DNA of 64,000 nucleotides from Sciurus carolinensis (taxonomy: Eukaryota > Chordata > Mammalia > Rodentia > Sciuridae). Below are positions 48,571 through 59,564 of the stretch, piece after piece. Each line of letters begins with the position of its first letter. The first letter of the stretch is position 1. The stretch spans positions 20,194,897 to 20,258,896 of the forward strand of contig NC_062232.1 of the NCBI RefSeq assembly GCF_902686445.1. The letters run 5' to 3'. The notes under the pieces are model-generated. The model had not been told where the DNA came from, did not search any database, and saw nothing but the letters and a program-made list of their open reading frames with translations. The position numbers and the translations under genes are program-made.

Positions 48571-49620
48571 ATGCCTAGGGGTCAGAAGAGTAAGCTGCGT
48601 TCCCGAGCCAAACGCCAGCAGGCCCGTGATGAGACCCAGGGCCTCAGGGGTGCTCAGGCCACTGCAGAGGAGGAAGTGGAGTCTCCCTCCTCCTCTCCTC
48701 TTGACCAGGGTTCTCCCCCCAGCTCCCCTGCTGCTGGCAGTAGCCAGGTGTCTCAGAGAGCCCCACCCACTAGCTCTCCTGGCACAGGTGATTCCTGCGA
48801 AAGTTCTGAAGGAGGTGCCCCAAATGCTGATACAGGTGCCCAGGAGAGAAAGCCAGGCAACTCCCAGGCAGCGGCAGCAGGCTCCACTCAGAGCTCACGC
48901 AGAGATCCTCTCACCAGGAAGGCCAGTCTGTTGGTGCAGTACCTGCTGGAGAAGTATAATACCAAAGAGCCCATCACACAGGCAGATATGCTGAAGGTGG
49001 TCAACAAGAAGTACAAGGAGTACTTCCCTGAGATCCTCAGGAGAACCTCTGAGCGCATGGAGCTGGTCTTTGGCCTTGAGATGAAGGAAGTCAATACGAG
49101 CAGTCACTCCTATGTCCTTATCAGCAAGCTAGGGCCGTCCACTGAGGGAACTCTGAGTGGCACTAGGGGCTTGCCCAAGACCGGTCTCCTGATGACCCTC
49201 CTGGGTGTGATCTTCATGAAGGGCAACCGTGCCACTGAGGCAGAGATCTGGGAATTCCTGAATGTGTTGGGGATCTATGCTGGGAGGAGGCACTTAATCT
49301 TTGGGGAGCCCCGGAAGCTCATCACCAAAGATTTAGTGCAGGAAAAGTACCTGGAGTACCGCCAGGTGCCTGGTAGTGACCCTCCCATCTTTGAGTTCCT
49401 GTGGGGTCCCAGAGCCCATGCAGAAACCAGCAAGATGAAGGTCCTGGAGGTTTTGGCCAAGATCAATGATACCAACCCTAGCTCCTTCCCCAGTCTATAT
49501 GAAGAGGCTTTGAGAGATGAGGAGGCCAGAGCAGTGGAGAAAGCTGTGGGGAGAATGGGCACTGCTGCCAGGGCCAGGGCCGTTTCCAAGGCCCTGCCCC
49601 GCAGATCCTCCCGCATCTAG
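48571..49620 (+). CDS. MAGE family member B protein, 349 aa (MAGEB gene 2)
   Basis: An intact single-exon frame encodes 349 residues starting [19 protein letters not shown]. The frame is open further upstream but has no earlier ATG, so 48571 is the start (G at -3). Residues 30-110 form a Ser/Pro/Gly/Ala-rich tail with an acidic EEEVE stretch. The MAGE homology domain spans about 113-313 and includes [54 protein letters not shown] and [18 protein letters not shown]. The C-terminus is Arg/Ala-rich. Expected role: germline-restricted adaptor for a RING E3 ubiquitin ligase. Its sequence is visibly richer in GC and CpG than gene 1, and its core resembles the MAGEB1/MAGEB4 type by eye. The exact ortholog is undetermined. 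Confidence 0.95.
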   Translation: MPRGQKSKLRSRAKRQQARDETQGLRGAQATAEEEVESPSSSPLDQGSPPSSPAAGSSQVSQRAPPTSSPGTGDSCESSEGGAPNADTGAQERKPGNSQAAAAGSTQSSRRDPLTRKASLLVQYLLEKYNTKEPITQADMLKVVNKKYKEYFPEILRRTSERMELVFGLEMKEVNTSSHSYVLISKLGPSTEGTLSGTRGLPKTGLLMTLLGVIFMKGNRATEAEIWEFLNVLGIYAGRRHLIFGEPRKLITKDLVQEKYLEYRQVPGSDPPIFEFLWGPRAHAETSKMKVLEVLAKINDTNPSSFPSLYEEALRDEEARAVEKAVGRMGTAARARAVSKALPRRSSRI

Positions 49621-50100
49621 CTGGGTCTGAGGTAGAGTGTTTACTTCATGTTTGAAGAGCACTCAGCTTTCTGTGGGGTGGAGAGCAGTGGGCTGGAGGA
49701 GGCAAAATGTTGGTCTTCTTCTTTTCCTGTTTTACATGAGTAAGGTAGACATATATCTTGTTTCCTAGTTTGTTACTTTGCAACATTGTTCCTTTTCATT
49801 GAAGATTTTAATATGCTTCTGATTAGAACCTTGTCAACGATCTGGTTCTCACATTCATTCTTGTTAAATGGGTTTGAACGTTACAGTTGTAGTAGTACTA
49901 AAGCAAATTCACACACCGTGTTTTCTTCATGAACCAGAACTTGTCAACATGTTAGCAATGCGGTGGTTTTCATGGAAATGTGAAAGAACCCCACATTAAA
50001 GAATGTGTAGAACATTATAAAGAAAAAATGTGAAAAGTGTTATGTAAAAGTTGTTTTGATTCTTGGTATTCTTGTATTTGTTTTAGTAAAAATAAAATTA
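49621..50100 (+). other. Probable 3' UTR of MAGEB gene 2
   Basis: Non-coding, increasingly AT-rich sequence follows the TAG stop. The first convincing polyadenylation hexamer is AATAAA at 50091-50096, giving a 3' UTR of about 480-490 bases. From there to about 50,477 I see only AT-rich sequence. Confidence 0.5.
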
Positions 50101-50477
50101 CCTTGATTTATTTAATTTTTGAAGATTTTTAAAATTTGTTTTGTCCTAGCGTACAGCATATTCTCTACTCTCTACTTGATAAAAAAGAAAGAAAGAAAAG
50201 AAACACAAAAGAGGAAACAAGACTTCTCTGCTGGTGGTATTTCCTCAGTTTGTTATTCATATGCAATTCAATTTTCAGTATATAACCAGAGTGAGTTCAC
50301 CAAAAAATATTTAGAAAGCAAGGCTGCTAAATTCCAGGATGTCTAAGACCAAATTGTATAAATATTTGTACTATAATTGATAATTTTTTGTATCATTACT
50401 AATATAGCAATAATATTTAAAAATAAATAATCCTATGATAATTAACTTCTCAATATTTCCTAACTTTATATCACATA

Positions 50478-50675
50478 TTTTTTTAGGAGGTATTGAACCC
50501 GCTTAACTACTGAGCCACATCCCCAGCCCTTTTTTACTATTTTATTTTGAGACAGGGTCTCTCCATGTTTCTTAAGGCCTTGCTAAGTTGCGGAAGCTAG
50601 CTTTGAACTTTCAGTCCTCCTGTATCAGCCTCCAGAGTCACTGGAATTACAGGTGTGTGCCACCATACCCAGCTA
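50478..50675 (-). mobile_element. B1-dID dimeric SINE downstream of MAGEB gene 2
   Basis: Plus strand: gagccacatccccagccctt, then tgagacagggtctctccatg and ggaattacaggtgtgtgcca. Confidence 0.85.
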
Positions 50676-51349
50676 TGCTTTATATACAGTATATACATTC
50701 CAATATTACTTGAAAACAGGTCTGAGCAGAGTCACTTCTCAGATGAGTAACTTACAAGTTTATTAAGTGCACAGACAAGTAGTTGTCAGCTTGGGCTAGG
50801 CTCAGATTCTGGATGTTTTTGGGTCCTGCAATTTTCCAATCCTTCTGGCCTGAGTCAGATTTTGTGTCTTGTAATTCATTTTTCTTCTCATTGCTCCAAA
50901 ATGTAGCTCAGTGGATAAAAAGGACCCTGTAACCAAAGCACTGTTTTGGAATACCTAGCTATAGTGATTATAATGCTGAATATATGTGCAATGTTAATAA
51001 AGAATAGTGACAATACTATCTTCTACATAGGTAATGTCAGATAACATAAAAAGATCAAGACCTCACAAAATCATTTTGCTTTACACTTTCCCTGTGAAAA
51101 GTAAATCTATCCAAAGCAAAAATAAATAATAGGCTAAGGCTGGCTAGTGAAACAAAGGTATGTATCAGCATTTTTTCCTCTGACAGTACAATATCTGTTC
51201 TGTGCCTCCCTCCTATCTTTTGCTTCTCTGTCTCACATGTAGCCAGAGACCACAAGCCATTCTCTGCAAGGTTTGCAGTGTGGAATGCAAGAAGTTATTT
51301 GCAGGTATAAGACATTTCCCATAAGTCTTTTTAATCAATGAGAAAGGAG
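50676..51349. other. Non-coding DNA before the orphan MAGE repeat block
   Basis: No gene or repeat recognised with confidence. Confidence 0.4.
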
Positions 51350-52990
51350 GCAACATGAGGACCCCATAAATGAGGACTCTGCAGGTCATTACCCCCAGAA
51401 AAATAAGGGTCACTGAAAGAGAAGCCACTGTCTACTCAAAGATCTCAAGGTCCTCAGGCAGAGCTGTGATCTGAGAATTCCATTCCTTCTCCAAGATTCT
51501 CATAGACCAGGCATGAAGGCACATGCCTGTAATCCCAGTGGCTCAGGAGGCTGAGTCAAGAGGATCACAAGTTCAAAGTAAGCCTCATCAAAAGCAAGGT
51601 GCTAAGCAACTCAGTGAGAACCCATAGAAATGAAATGCTGTACCCCATCTGTGTACAATGAATCAAAATGCAGTCTGTAAAAAATTTAAAAATAAATAAA
51701 TAAAATACAAAATAGAGCTAGGGATGTGGCTCAATGGTTGAGTGCTCCTGAGTTCAATCCCAGTGCCCTCCCCCCCAAAAAACCCTTGGTCTAAAGGTAG
51801 AATGCCCATCTCAGCAGAGTATGAGTCTCAACCTCTGACAAATATCAAGATGAGAACTCTGAATAAGGAATGGAGAATGTCCTATTCCAGAACAGTAAGA
51901 CTGCAATAAAGTACATCTTACTTTGTAGCTCGGATGGTCATGAGCAGACTGTTTGGCTGAGGTGCCTTCTTATTTCCTATTAGGCTCCTACTGGCATCTA
52001 AGGGAGGTAAAGGTCTTGATCTCATGGAAGTAGCTCCAATTCTGCCCAAGTAGGAGATTCTAACAGACCCTTATTGGATTTAAAGTTAGGACACTGTTGA
52101 TGAGTGCATTATTCCACAGAGGGGGCCACACAAAGGTGACAGGGAAGGGTAAAAATGGAATAGCACTTGGGTCTCCCCCTCTGGCTCTCAATAAGGGGAA
52201 AAACTTTGGTCGGAGGAAGACAGATTCATATCAGTAGAGGAAGGAGTCCCACAGTTTACCCTGAATCAAAGTTAGGAAACTGGGTGAGGACTGAGGGAAC
52301 CACTGACTCCTAAAGAATGTATTCTCATAGAATTCTGATCATGCCATAACCCTTCAAATGATTCCCAGCAGCTGTGGCCATATTTGGTTCCTTCAGACTT
52401 CCAATGCGAATATTCCAGGAAGGTGATGTCCTTGATCTGAGAATGGTCATATGTCAGTGAAGTGTGTTCTAGGTCTGTTCAGAGGTCAAGGTGAGGGCCC
52501 TGACTGAGAATACAGAGTCTAATCAACCCAGAACAGAGAGAATATCTCTGTCCTGTCCCTGTTGCCAGCTCTAGGATGCCCAGGGAAAAGCTATCAGGCT
52601 GAAGGTCCTCTTCATTTCATCCGAGAATTGTTGCAGGCAGGTGAGGGCCTTGGTTTAATGGGAGCAGCCCCAGTCAGCAGAGGGTGGAAAACTTGTCCCG
52701 AATAGGAGTCAAGTTAATGATCATAAATGAGGATAACAGTATCTTTCCCAGTTGAGGCCATATAGAGTCATGCCACTGATCTCTCCCTCTTGGCAAACCT
52801 GGGAATGTGGGCATGAGGAGTCTCATTCATTTACTTCTAGGGCATTTCAAGGATGTAAGACACTTGATATAAGGGGCCTGCCTCAAGTTAGAAATAAGAT
52901 TTCCAGGTCATGCCAAGAATCAAGCTGAGAACTCTGGGTACTAAAAGAACCCCTCAAATCATAAAGGCAGAAGAATCACAAAATTCCTCC
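51350..52990 (+). repeat. Orphan block of tandem MAGE 5'-flank repeats
   Basis: About six to seven degenerate units spaced roughly 200-220 bp apart carry recurring phrases: cttgatctcatgg (about 52,015), gtgaggactgaggga (about 52,288), aggtgagggccctgactgag (about 52,490), aggtgagggccttgg (about 52,638) and caagctgagaactctggg (about 52,920). These match the modules upstream of both MAGEB genes. A SINE/L1 chimera interrupts the block at 51,505-51,780. No MAGE coding sequence follows within the window, so this is probably the remains of a lost MAGE gene. Confidence 0.6.
51505..51780 (+). mobile_element. B1-dID SINE interrupted by an L1 3' tail
   Basis: B1 half (gaccaggcatgaaggcacat) to about 51,621; L1 3' end (tgaaatgctgtaccccatct to ataaataaataaaata) to about 51,706; ID half (gctagggatgtggctcaatg) to 51,780. 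Confidence 0.75.
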
Positions 52991-54927
52991 CCTATTGTCA
53001 GCCATGCTTGACCACAGGCAACATAGCGAGATTCTGTCTCAAAATAAACACCTGAGTAGATGGGTAACCCTCAGCAGGGTTTCAACCAGGAAGTGAAAAA
53101 GGTTTCACCTAGATTTTCAAGGGATCTTTAGGAAGAGACTGTCTATGTTTCAAAAACCTGCCTTTATCTTACCAGGAGTGAGGCAAAGACTTTCTTCATT
53201 TGTTGAAGGGCCACTTGATTTCCTGTTCTGGGAACTCTGTGTTTCACTTTTCTACCAGGTGGTTTATCTTTTTAGCATTATCTAGGGGTTCTTTCTTGTT
53301 TTTTCCCCCCACGGGTGAGGGGTAGTGGTATGTAATCCTTTGTTCATAATGTGAGATGTAAATATTTTTCCCCAGTTTGTCTTTTAACTTTGTAGTGTTT
53401 TATTTTAAACTTTTTATTTGTAAAATAAAACTACATCAATTGCACAGAAAAAAAGTGCTAGTCTAATTAATGGAAAATGTCATGCACCAGATTCAAGGTA
53501 ACTACTTAAGGAGACTTTGGAAGGAAAAAAAGGGGTAGCTGAAGGTATAATTTCTAGTTTTAACCTGCCAGAAACTTCAGGCTGACTTTCCAGATCACAG
53601 AGTCTGAATTTTTGTCCCCCTACCTGTAGGAACTAACTCAGATAAGAAAGAGAAAATTCTAGAGAGCAATGGTGGAAAAAACAAACACAGACGCACTAAG
53701 ACCAAGTATGCTCATTCTTATTGCCTTTCTCTGTGGCTGTACGTTATCAGAGTCCTTCACTGCCCAGAATTTCAAATCCCTGACTCAGGGTCTCTTCAGC
53801 ACAGAGCACAGATCTACTACTCTCTGAGGGCACTAAGCCCAAGGTGGATCTCCTTCCAGATGTGGAGTTGGTCTTGCTTGCTTCAAGGCACTTCCTCTAC
53901 CACAATAATGCCCCTCTTACTCCATGGAATCACAATACCATGGGACATTTGTTTTCATGTTTTAATATATAGTGGAGGAGTAAAGACACATTAGAAGCTA
54001 TTGAATGTCTATCACTTTAGAGACCTGCCATGGAGTAAATATCTAAATTGGATGGGAGGTAATTTCCCAGTGGTACAGGCTTTCTTTTTGCTCCTGACAT
54101 CTCCTTAAAGTTAACCCTAAAATGGTACACAAAGGCAACACTAATCTTGCTTACTACATTAAGGAACAGGGTTAGATGGGTGAAACCCCATATACTGAGG
54201 GAGACAAGGAGAAACTAGTGAGGGAGAAGTTGGTTTGAGAGCTCTCTCCCTGGGTAGAACACCATCTCTTGTGCAGACTGATTTACCATTATGAAACACT
54301 TAGTTTTGGATGTGATCTTACTATAGATCTGTGGATTTCTGGTTTTGTAATTATGGTTAGCTCCCAGAGTAACATGGGGTATCATGATGAAAAATTTAAA
54401 AACATGAATCAACAGGTGAGAGATACTGAAGTCTCTTTTTAAAAATCATGTTAGTGTTCTTTACAAATCTCTTGCTCAGTTTCTAAGTTTTAAGACCTCA
54501 GGGTTATGCCTATTTCTATTATTGCTCCTTAGCGATATGCTAAAGTTAGACTCATTTCCCTAGATTCACAAAAGAAAACACATTTGCTTGAAAGCATACG
54601 ACTTGACTTGTCCCCTTGGAAAACATCCCCATCTGATTGTCCCAGAATTTGAAACAACATGAAGCTGTCAGGTCAGCTTCATTAAAACTCTCAACATCCC
54701 AAACACCAAGAGGTTTCTCTTTAACTAGAATTTCTCTGGTGGCATGGAATAATTCTTCACAACATTGATTTTTAAGGCTTTACCATGGAATTTTGCAAGT
54801 CAAGAGCCTATGTTTCAATAGGCAAAGGACCATTAGGAAGGGTATTTACAGGAGGGGAAAATGATAGATTTAGTAAAAGAACAGCGGTCAAAATGTTGAT
54901 GTTCAAAAAGGGAAGAGAAAGAGAGAG

Positions 54928-54929
<2 letters not shown>
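52991..54929. other. Non-coding DNA; small B1 fragment at 53005-53045
   Basis: aggcaacatagcgagattct at about 53,017 is a B1 remnant. The rest has no recognised gene or RNA. Confidence 0.4.

Positions 54930-54978
<49 letters not shown>
54930..54978. repeat. (TA)n microsatellite
   Basis: About 24 uninterrupted AT dinucleotides directly follow a GA-rich stretch. Likely variable between individuals. Confidence 0.95.
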
Positions 54979-54981
<3 letters not shown>

Positions 54982-55317
54982 TTTGCATTCTGTGTAAGAT
55001 TTTCATTTAAGGAAAGCCAAAGGTCCAGGGAAGGATTGGTTGGGGAGCAGTGATTTGTATGCACACAAATGATTAAGACATATCAAATTAATTTAAAAGG
55101 AGAGATTTCCAAGAGGACTTCAGGCAAATTTGAGAAACTGTGTACAACCCCTTATTTAGCCTCATACATTTCACTCAGTTTAAAAAGAGGACAAAGAAAT
55201 AACCTATTTGCCTAGCTATCCTTACAGAATCGCAAGAATCAGTTACTTCTAACTTCATTGCACTGATCATGAGGAGGGCTCAGAGGTCAAGGGAAACTAC
55301 ATTAAAAAGTTCTTTTC

Positions 55318-55682
55318 TGACTGCTATGGTTTGAATGTGTCCCCCCAAAAGCACGTATTAGAAAATTAATCCTTAGTGCAATAATCCTGGAAAGTAGAAG
55401 CTAATTGGAGATGATTGTGCCACAAGAGATTCATCATTATTGTGGGAGTAGATTTGAGTGGATTCATTATTATCAGAGTGGATGCCTTATAAAAAGAGCC
55501 TCCTTCTCCTTCCTCATTCCCCATCTTTTAGACCTCTGCCATGGGATGACATAACAAGAAGGCCATCACCTGATATCAACCCCTTGATCTTAGGTTTCGC
55601 TGGCCCCAGAACTGTGAGAAATGACTCTCTGTTCTTATAAATTTTTCAGGCTCAGTTATAGCAGCACAAACAGACTAATACA
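55318..55682 (+). mobile_element. MaLR/MLT1-like solo LTR
   Basis: Starts tgactgctatggtttgaatg and ends agcacaaacagactaataca. Internal features include agaactgtgagaaatgactc. Both ends match the general MaLR LTR pattern. Confidence 0.65.
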
Positions 55683-58512
55683 ATGATTAACCATAATAGT
55701 CTTCTCTGTGGTGCTGGAGGAGATGAAGTTGCTAAAAATCAAAAAGAGCTGAAGAGGGTCTTTAAGGCTTGCTCTAGTCGGTTTCAAAGGAACAGATTTT
55801 GTATATACTATTCACCAAGGAATTAAGTGGATTTTTATTTTGAATCAAAATTTCAGCTATTATTTTTTCCCACCAGGTATACTTGGGTTAAATATGATTG
55901 ATGAAGGATTAAGAGTTTTGCAATGTAAGTATCAACATACAATCAAGAGAATAGACTATTTCTTCCTATTTAGAGGATACCAAGGGATCCTACCCACCAG
56001 AAAGAAAGAAAGAAAAAAGAAAAAAAGCAAGCAGAAGTCAAGAAAAGCCAGGCTCAAAACAATTGGAATGTTTGATCCTGTTGATCTGGAAATCCATTGC
56101 ATCAAAATTTTCATAAAGCATGAACCGCAACTTTGTTTTAAAGGTCAACTGAAACAGCTCACACAGTAATTAAAACTCCAAATAGCCACAGAGAAGTAAC
56201 TCACCACTAACTTTGGGAATGAAGAAAATACAAACTGTTATCAAATAGGGCCAAATCTCCAAACACAGGTGTATGAGACTTCCAAATTCAAAAATTTAGG
56301 GTATAACAACTGCCCATCAGCAGTCAAAGTTCAGACAACTGCATTCATGGTGGGAGAGGCACTGTTGTCACTGTCTTCAAAGATGAAACACATCACCTCA
56401 CTAGGGCACAGGTGTTTGTCTTATCTGGAAGAAACAGATTGCTATTCACATATACCCCACCCTTAAGAGAAAGGAGAGGTAGTAAGGGGAGACAAAGAAG
56501 AAAAAAAGAGATAGGAAGACAAATGGAGACTCTTCGAGAAGTAGCCGGGGAGAAGAAACAGAAATGTTTTGACACCATTTGCAAATAATGGATTTACCCA
56601 GAATGCACTTCACCTCTTGGGAAATCAGGATGGGTACATGTGCCCCACGCTTCCATATCTAGCCAGTGCTGTTCCTAGATCTATTAAGAAACTCTGTCCC
56701 AAGTTCCCTCAGGAATCAGTGGCTGCCTTATGAAATGACAAACATTTTTCTGACCTATAAGTTAACCCCAGGAATGGCAGGGGGTCAGACAACCATATCC
56801 TACATGTTTATTGAAGACATGGGCTTCAGAGGTGTAAGAGGCTGTTCTTGAGGATTTCCAAGAAAAAGGATAGAATAGAATGGAGTTTCAGAGGTTCTTA
56901 AGATTTTGGAAAAGAAACATAACTAGCAAGTGAATAAAAAGGACAAGGCAAACCTTATACTTTAATACTTAGCATTCGACATTTCTGTCCAGAGTTCCTG
57001 GCCTTGAAGGCTCACCTCCTGAGAAGACTTTCAGTAAGGCTCTTCCTATGAGCATTTAGACAAAAAAAAAAAAAGAAGGAAAAAGAAAAAGTGCTTGTTT
57101 AGGTGGAATTGCAGGGTGAAAGGAAGAGATGAGAAGGAAAATAAATTACTCTTCATTTGTGTTTTTTCTAAAGTCAACTTGGAATAGCTCCTTCATACCA
57201 ACAGCCCTGGATTTGTTCAAAAACTGAAGAAAAAGATAATCATGTCATGCTTTTCGATTTAGTAGCAAAGGCACACCATTTTGACTGAAGTTTATAACCC
57301 CCTAAGATCAAGGGACATAGGTCACCTCACAAAATTCAGGGATCAAATTTGTTTTAAATAAAGAAATATAACAAGGGGAACAACAAATTTTTTTACAGGT
57401 TGACTAGGGCTACAAAATAATGAGGTGCTTGGCTACCCTAAACAAACTATTCACACATCTCTCCTTGGGTCCTTTGACATAAACCCATGTATACACACCA
57501 AGTTTAAAAGAAAATTGACTGAATTTTTCCTTTATTGCCTTATAATTGTTCCTTTATGAACACTTACTTGATTTCAGAAGCTAAGTGTATACACATGGAT
57601 TGCATAGTTGTTGCTTTTTATCAGGTTGATACAGTTTTGATATTTCATAAAACAAATTTAGATACTTTCAATCATTTTTAATGATATAGAACTCAATTAC
57701 TTGGTAATGGAACAAGTAGTTTCATGGATGTGTGAACAAATCCTGCAGTAAAATTATTACAGACAAGAAGAGAAAACTAAATGATGGAAAATTTTGGTTG
57801 TTTTACTCTTTTAGTGTTTCTTTTTGTAAAATTAAGAGATACATACCTGGAATTTCTTAGCTTATTCAAGATTGTGTGAGAAGTTAAATCATAATATATT
57901 TGACACCCTGTTCACTGCCTTTCTTATTCGCCAGCATCTTTTCTTCAGAAGACCACATGCTAGTACTGACGATGGTAAGAAAAAGAAAACTGAGCTACTG
58001 CCCAGATACTTTAAGAGACCAGGGCAGCAATCATATAAGAAAGATAGTCAAATTCAAAGATCTAAATAAATGACAAGTATGAAGAAGGGATAAGAAGAGA
58101 GGAGTTTCCAGATGAGAGCATTGAACTAGAAATAGCTTAAAGCCAGGCAGTTTGAAGCTTTACAGAACTGCAATGCCTTTAAGGAGGTAATTTTAAGTTA
58201 AGAAGGATTGAGCTAGATGGGGCTGTAAAAACTGTAAGCAGGGGCTGTCACAGAGGGAGACTGTCCCTCAGATAGTGGATCTCAGAATTGAGAAGTTAAA
58301 AGCTGGAATGGAAAACTGTCCTTAAAGTTTGCTTTGGGATTATGGGCAAACCAGAGGATCACCACCTGGGAAAGAAATAAAAGGCATTTTGTGCTTTTGT
58401 CCTAGCACAATGAACATGGTGAATGAAACAGGTGTTTTATGTACTTCAAATACAAAGTATTTCTCAAGTAAGGGTGATACTTCCTCAAGATGTGATGTCA
58501 AGAGGCACTGTA
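55683..58512. other. Non-coding DNA, no gene recognised
   Basis: Contains purine-rich stretches (about 55,998-56,045; A-rich 57,060-57,092) and chance frames up to 109 codons that show no family motif. Confidence 0.4.
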
Positions 58513-58690
58513 GAGCTGAGGATTTATCTCAATGGAGAAAGCTTATCTAATTTGTGAGACCCTGAGTTCAATCCCTAGTACTACAAAAAAAAAGAAATTT
58601 TTTTTGACCAAATTATGTTATGTGCATGTACAAATATGTAACAAAAAATCCCACTATTACATATAATTATAATACACCATTTTTTTCCAA
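58513..58690 (+). mobile_element. ID SINE followed by an L1-like 3' tail
   Basis: agctgaggatttatctcaat, then gagttcaatccctagtacta plus an A tail (to 58594). cccactattacatataatta resembles the L1 3' tail at 15,650. Confidence 0.65.
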
Positions 58691-58984
58691 AAAGGAAGCC
58701 ACTGCGGATGGGATTCTTTGTAGTGGGCTGCGGGGGGTATTACCACCCATTTCATTAAAGAGAATATTAATAATTAGATTATCAAAAATGCAATTTTTAA
58801 CTCCATGTGAGAACTTGATTTTTGTTGCTAATGACATGAATGAAAACAGGGGTGGTCTGAATTAAAAGACACCTGGGAGAGAGGGGTTTAGTCCTTGATA
58901 CAAATTCCAGGATCTCTGAAGTACATTCAGCTGAGGGAGACACCCCAACTCTAAATTAAATAACATAGTTTCTTTTTTCTTTTT

Positions 58985-59547
58985 TTCCAAATTTGAGAGT
59001 CTTTATTAGCTGGCTAGCTGACATCTCACACAATGTCCCAAAAATGTCTATTGGGAGAACAGTCCTGACCACAGGGTTGCAGGGGTTTTTATACCATAAA
59101 TCAGTACATCAATCATAAGAGTCTGTTGCTATGATTCAGAATTACAAACTAACATCATGAGATCTCAAATCATCAGCAGAGGCGGAAGTGGATCAAAACA
59201 ACATTACCTAGAGACACACAAAAGAATGGTTACTAACATCCAAACAATCACTGTTGACATCACCATTAACATGATACCTTGTTTAACAGAGGCAGGGTGT
59301 CCCCATGGGAGAAGTTAAGCAACTGTCGATATTACAGAGGTAGTGTGTTCCCATGGGAGAAGCATTTCCTACATAACATGAAGTCTCAGAGCAAAATGTA
59401 GTCTGTTTAGTCGTTGCCCATACAGCCTGGCCTATAATATTCCCATGGAGCCAAATTTGTCAGCCCCGTCACACCTACTAGACTTTGAGTGGAGAAGTCA
59501 GTTAAACCATCCCTGATTTCCTGACCCACACAGACTGGGAGGTAACA
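58985..59547 (-). mobile_element. Probable solo LTR, minus strand
   Basis: The minus strand begins TGTTACCTCCCAG at 59547 and ends near an LTR-style polyadenylation signal, AATAAAGACTCTCAAATTTG, at about 58,990-59,009. The body contains a short internal repeat (cccatgggagaag twice). The family is not assigned. Confidence 0.5.
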
Positions 59548-59564
59548 GATTTATGCTATATTGT

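Noticed and set aside
48476..48994. A 172-codon overlapping frame in MAGEB gene 2
   Set aside because: It is an alternate-frame shadow of the GC-rich N-terminal coding region and shows no conserved domain.
55840..56169. A 109-codon plus-strand frame containing a Lys-rich run
   Set aside because: No recognisable domain; the Lys run comes from an AG-rich simple sequence, and no splice or promoter context is visible.
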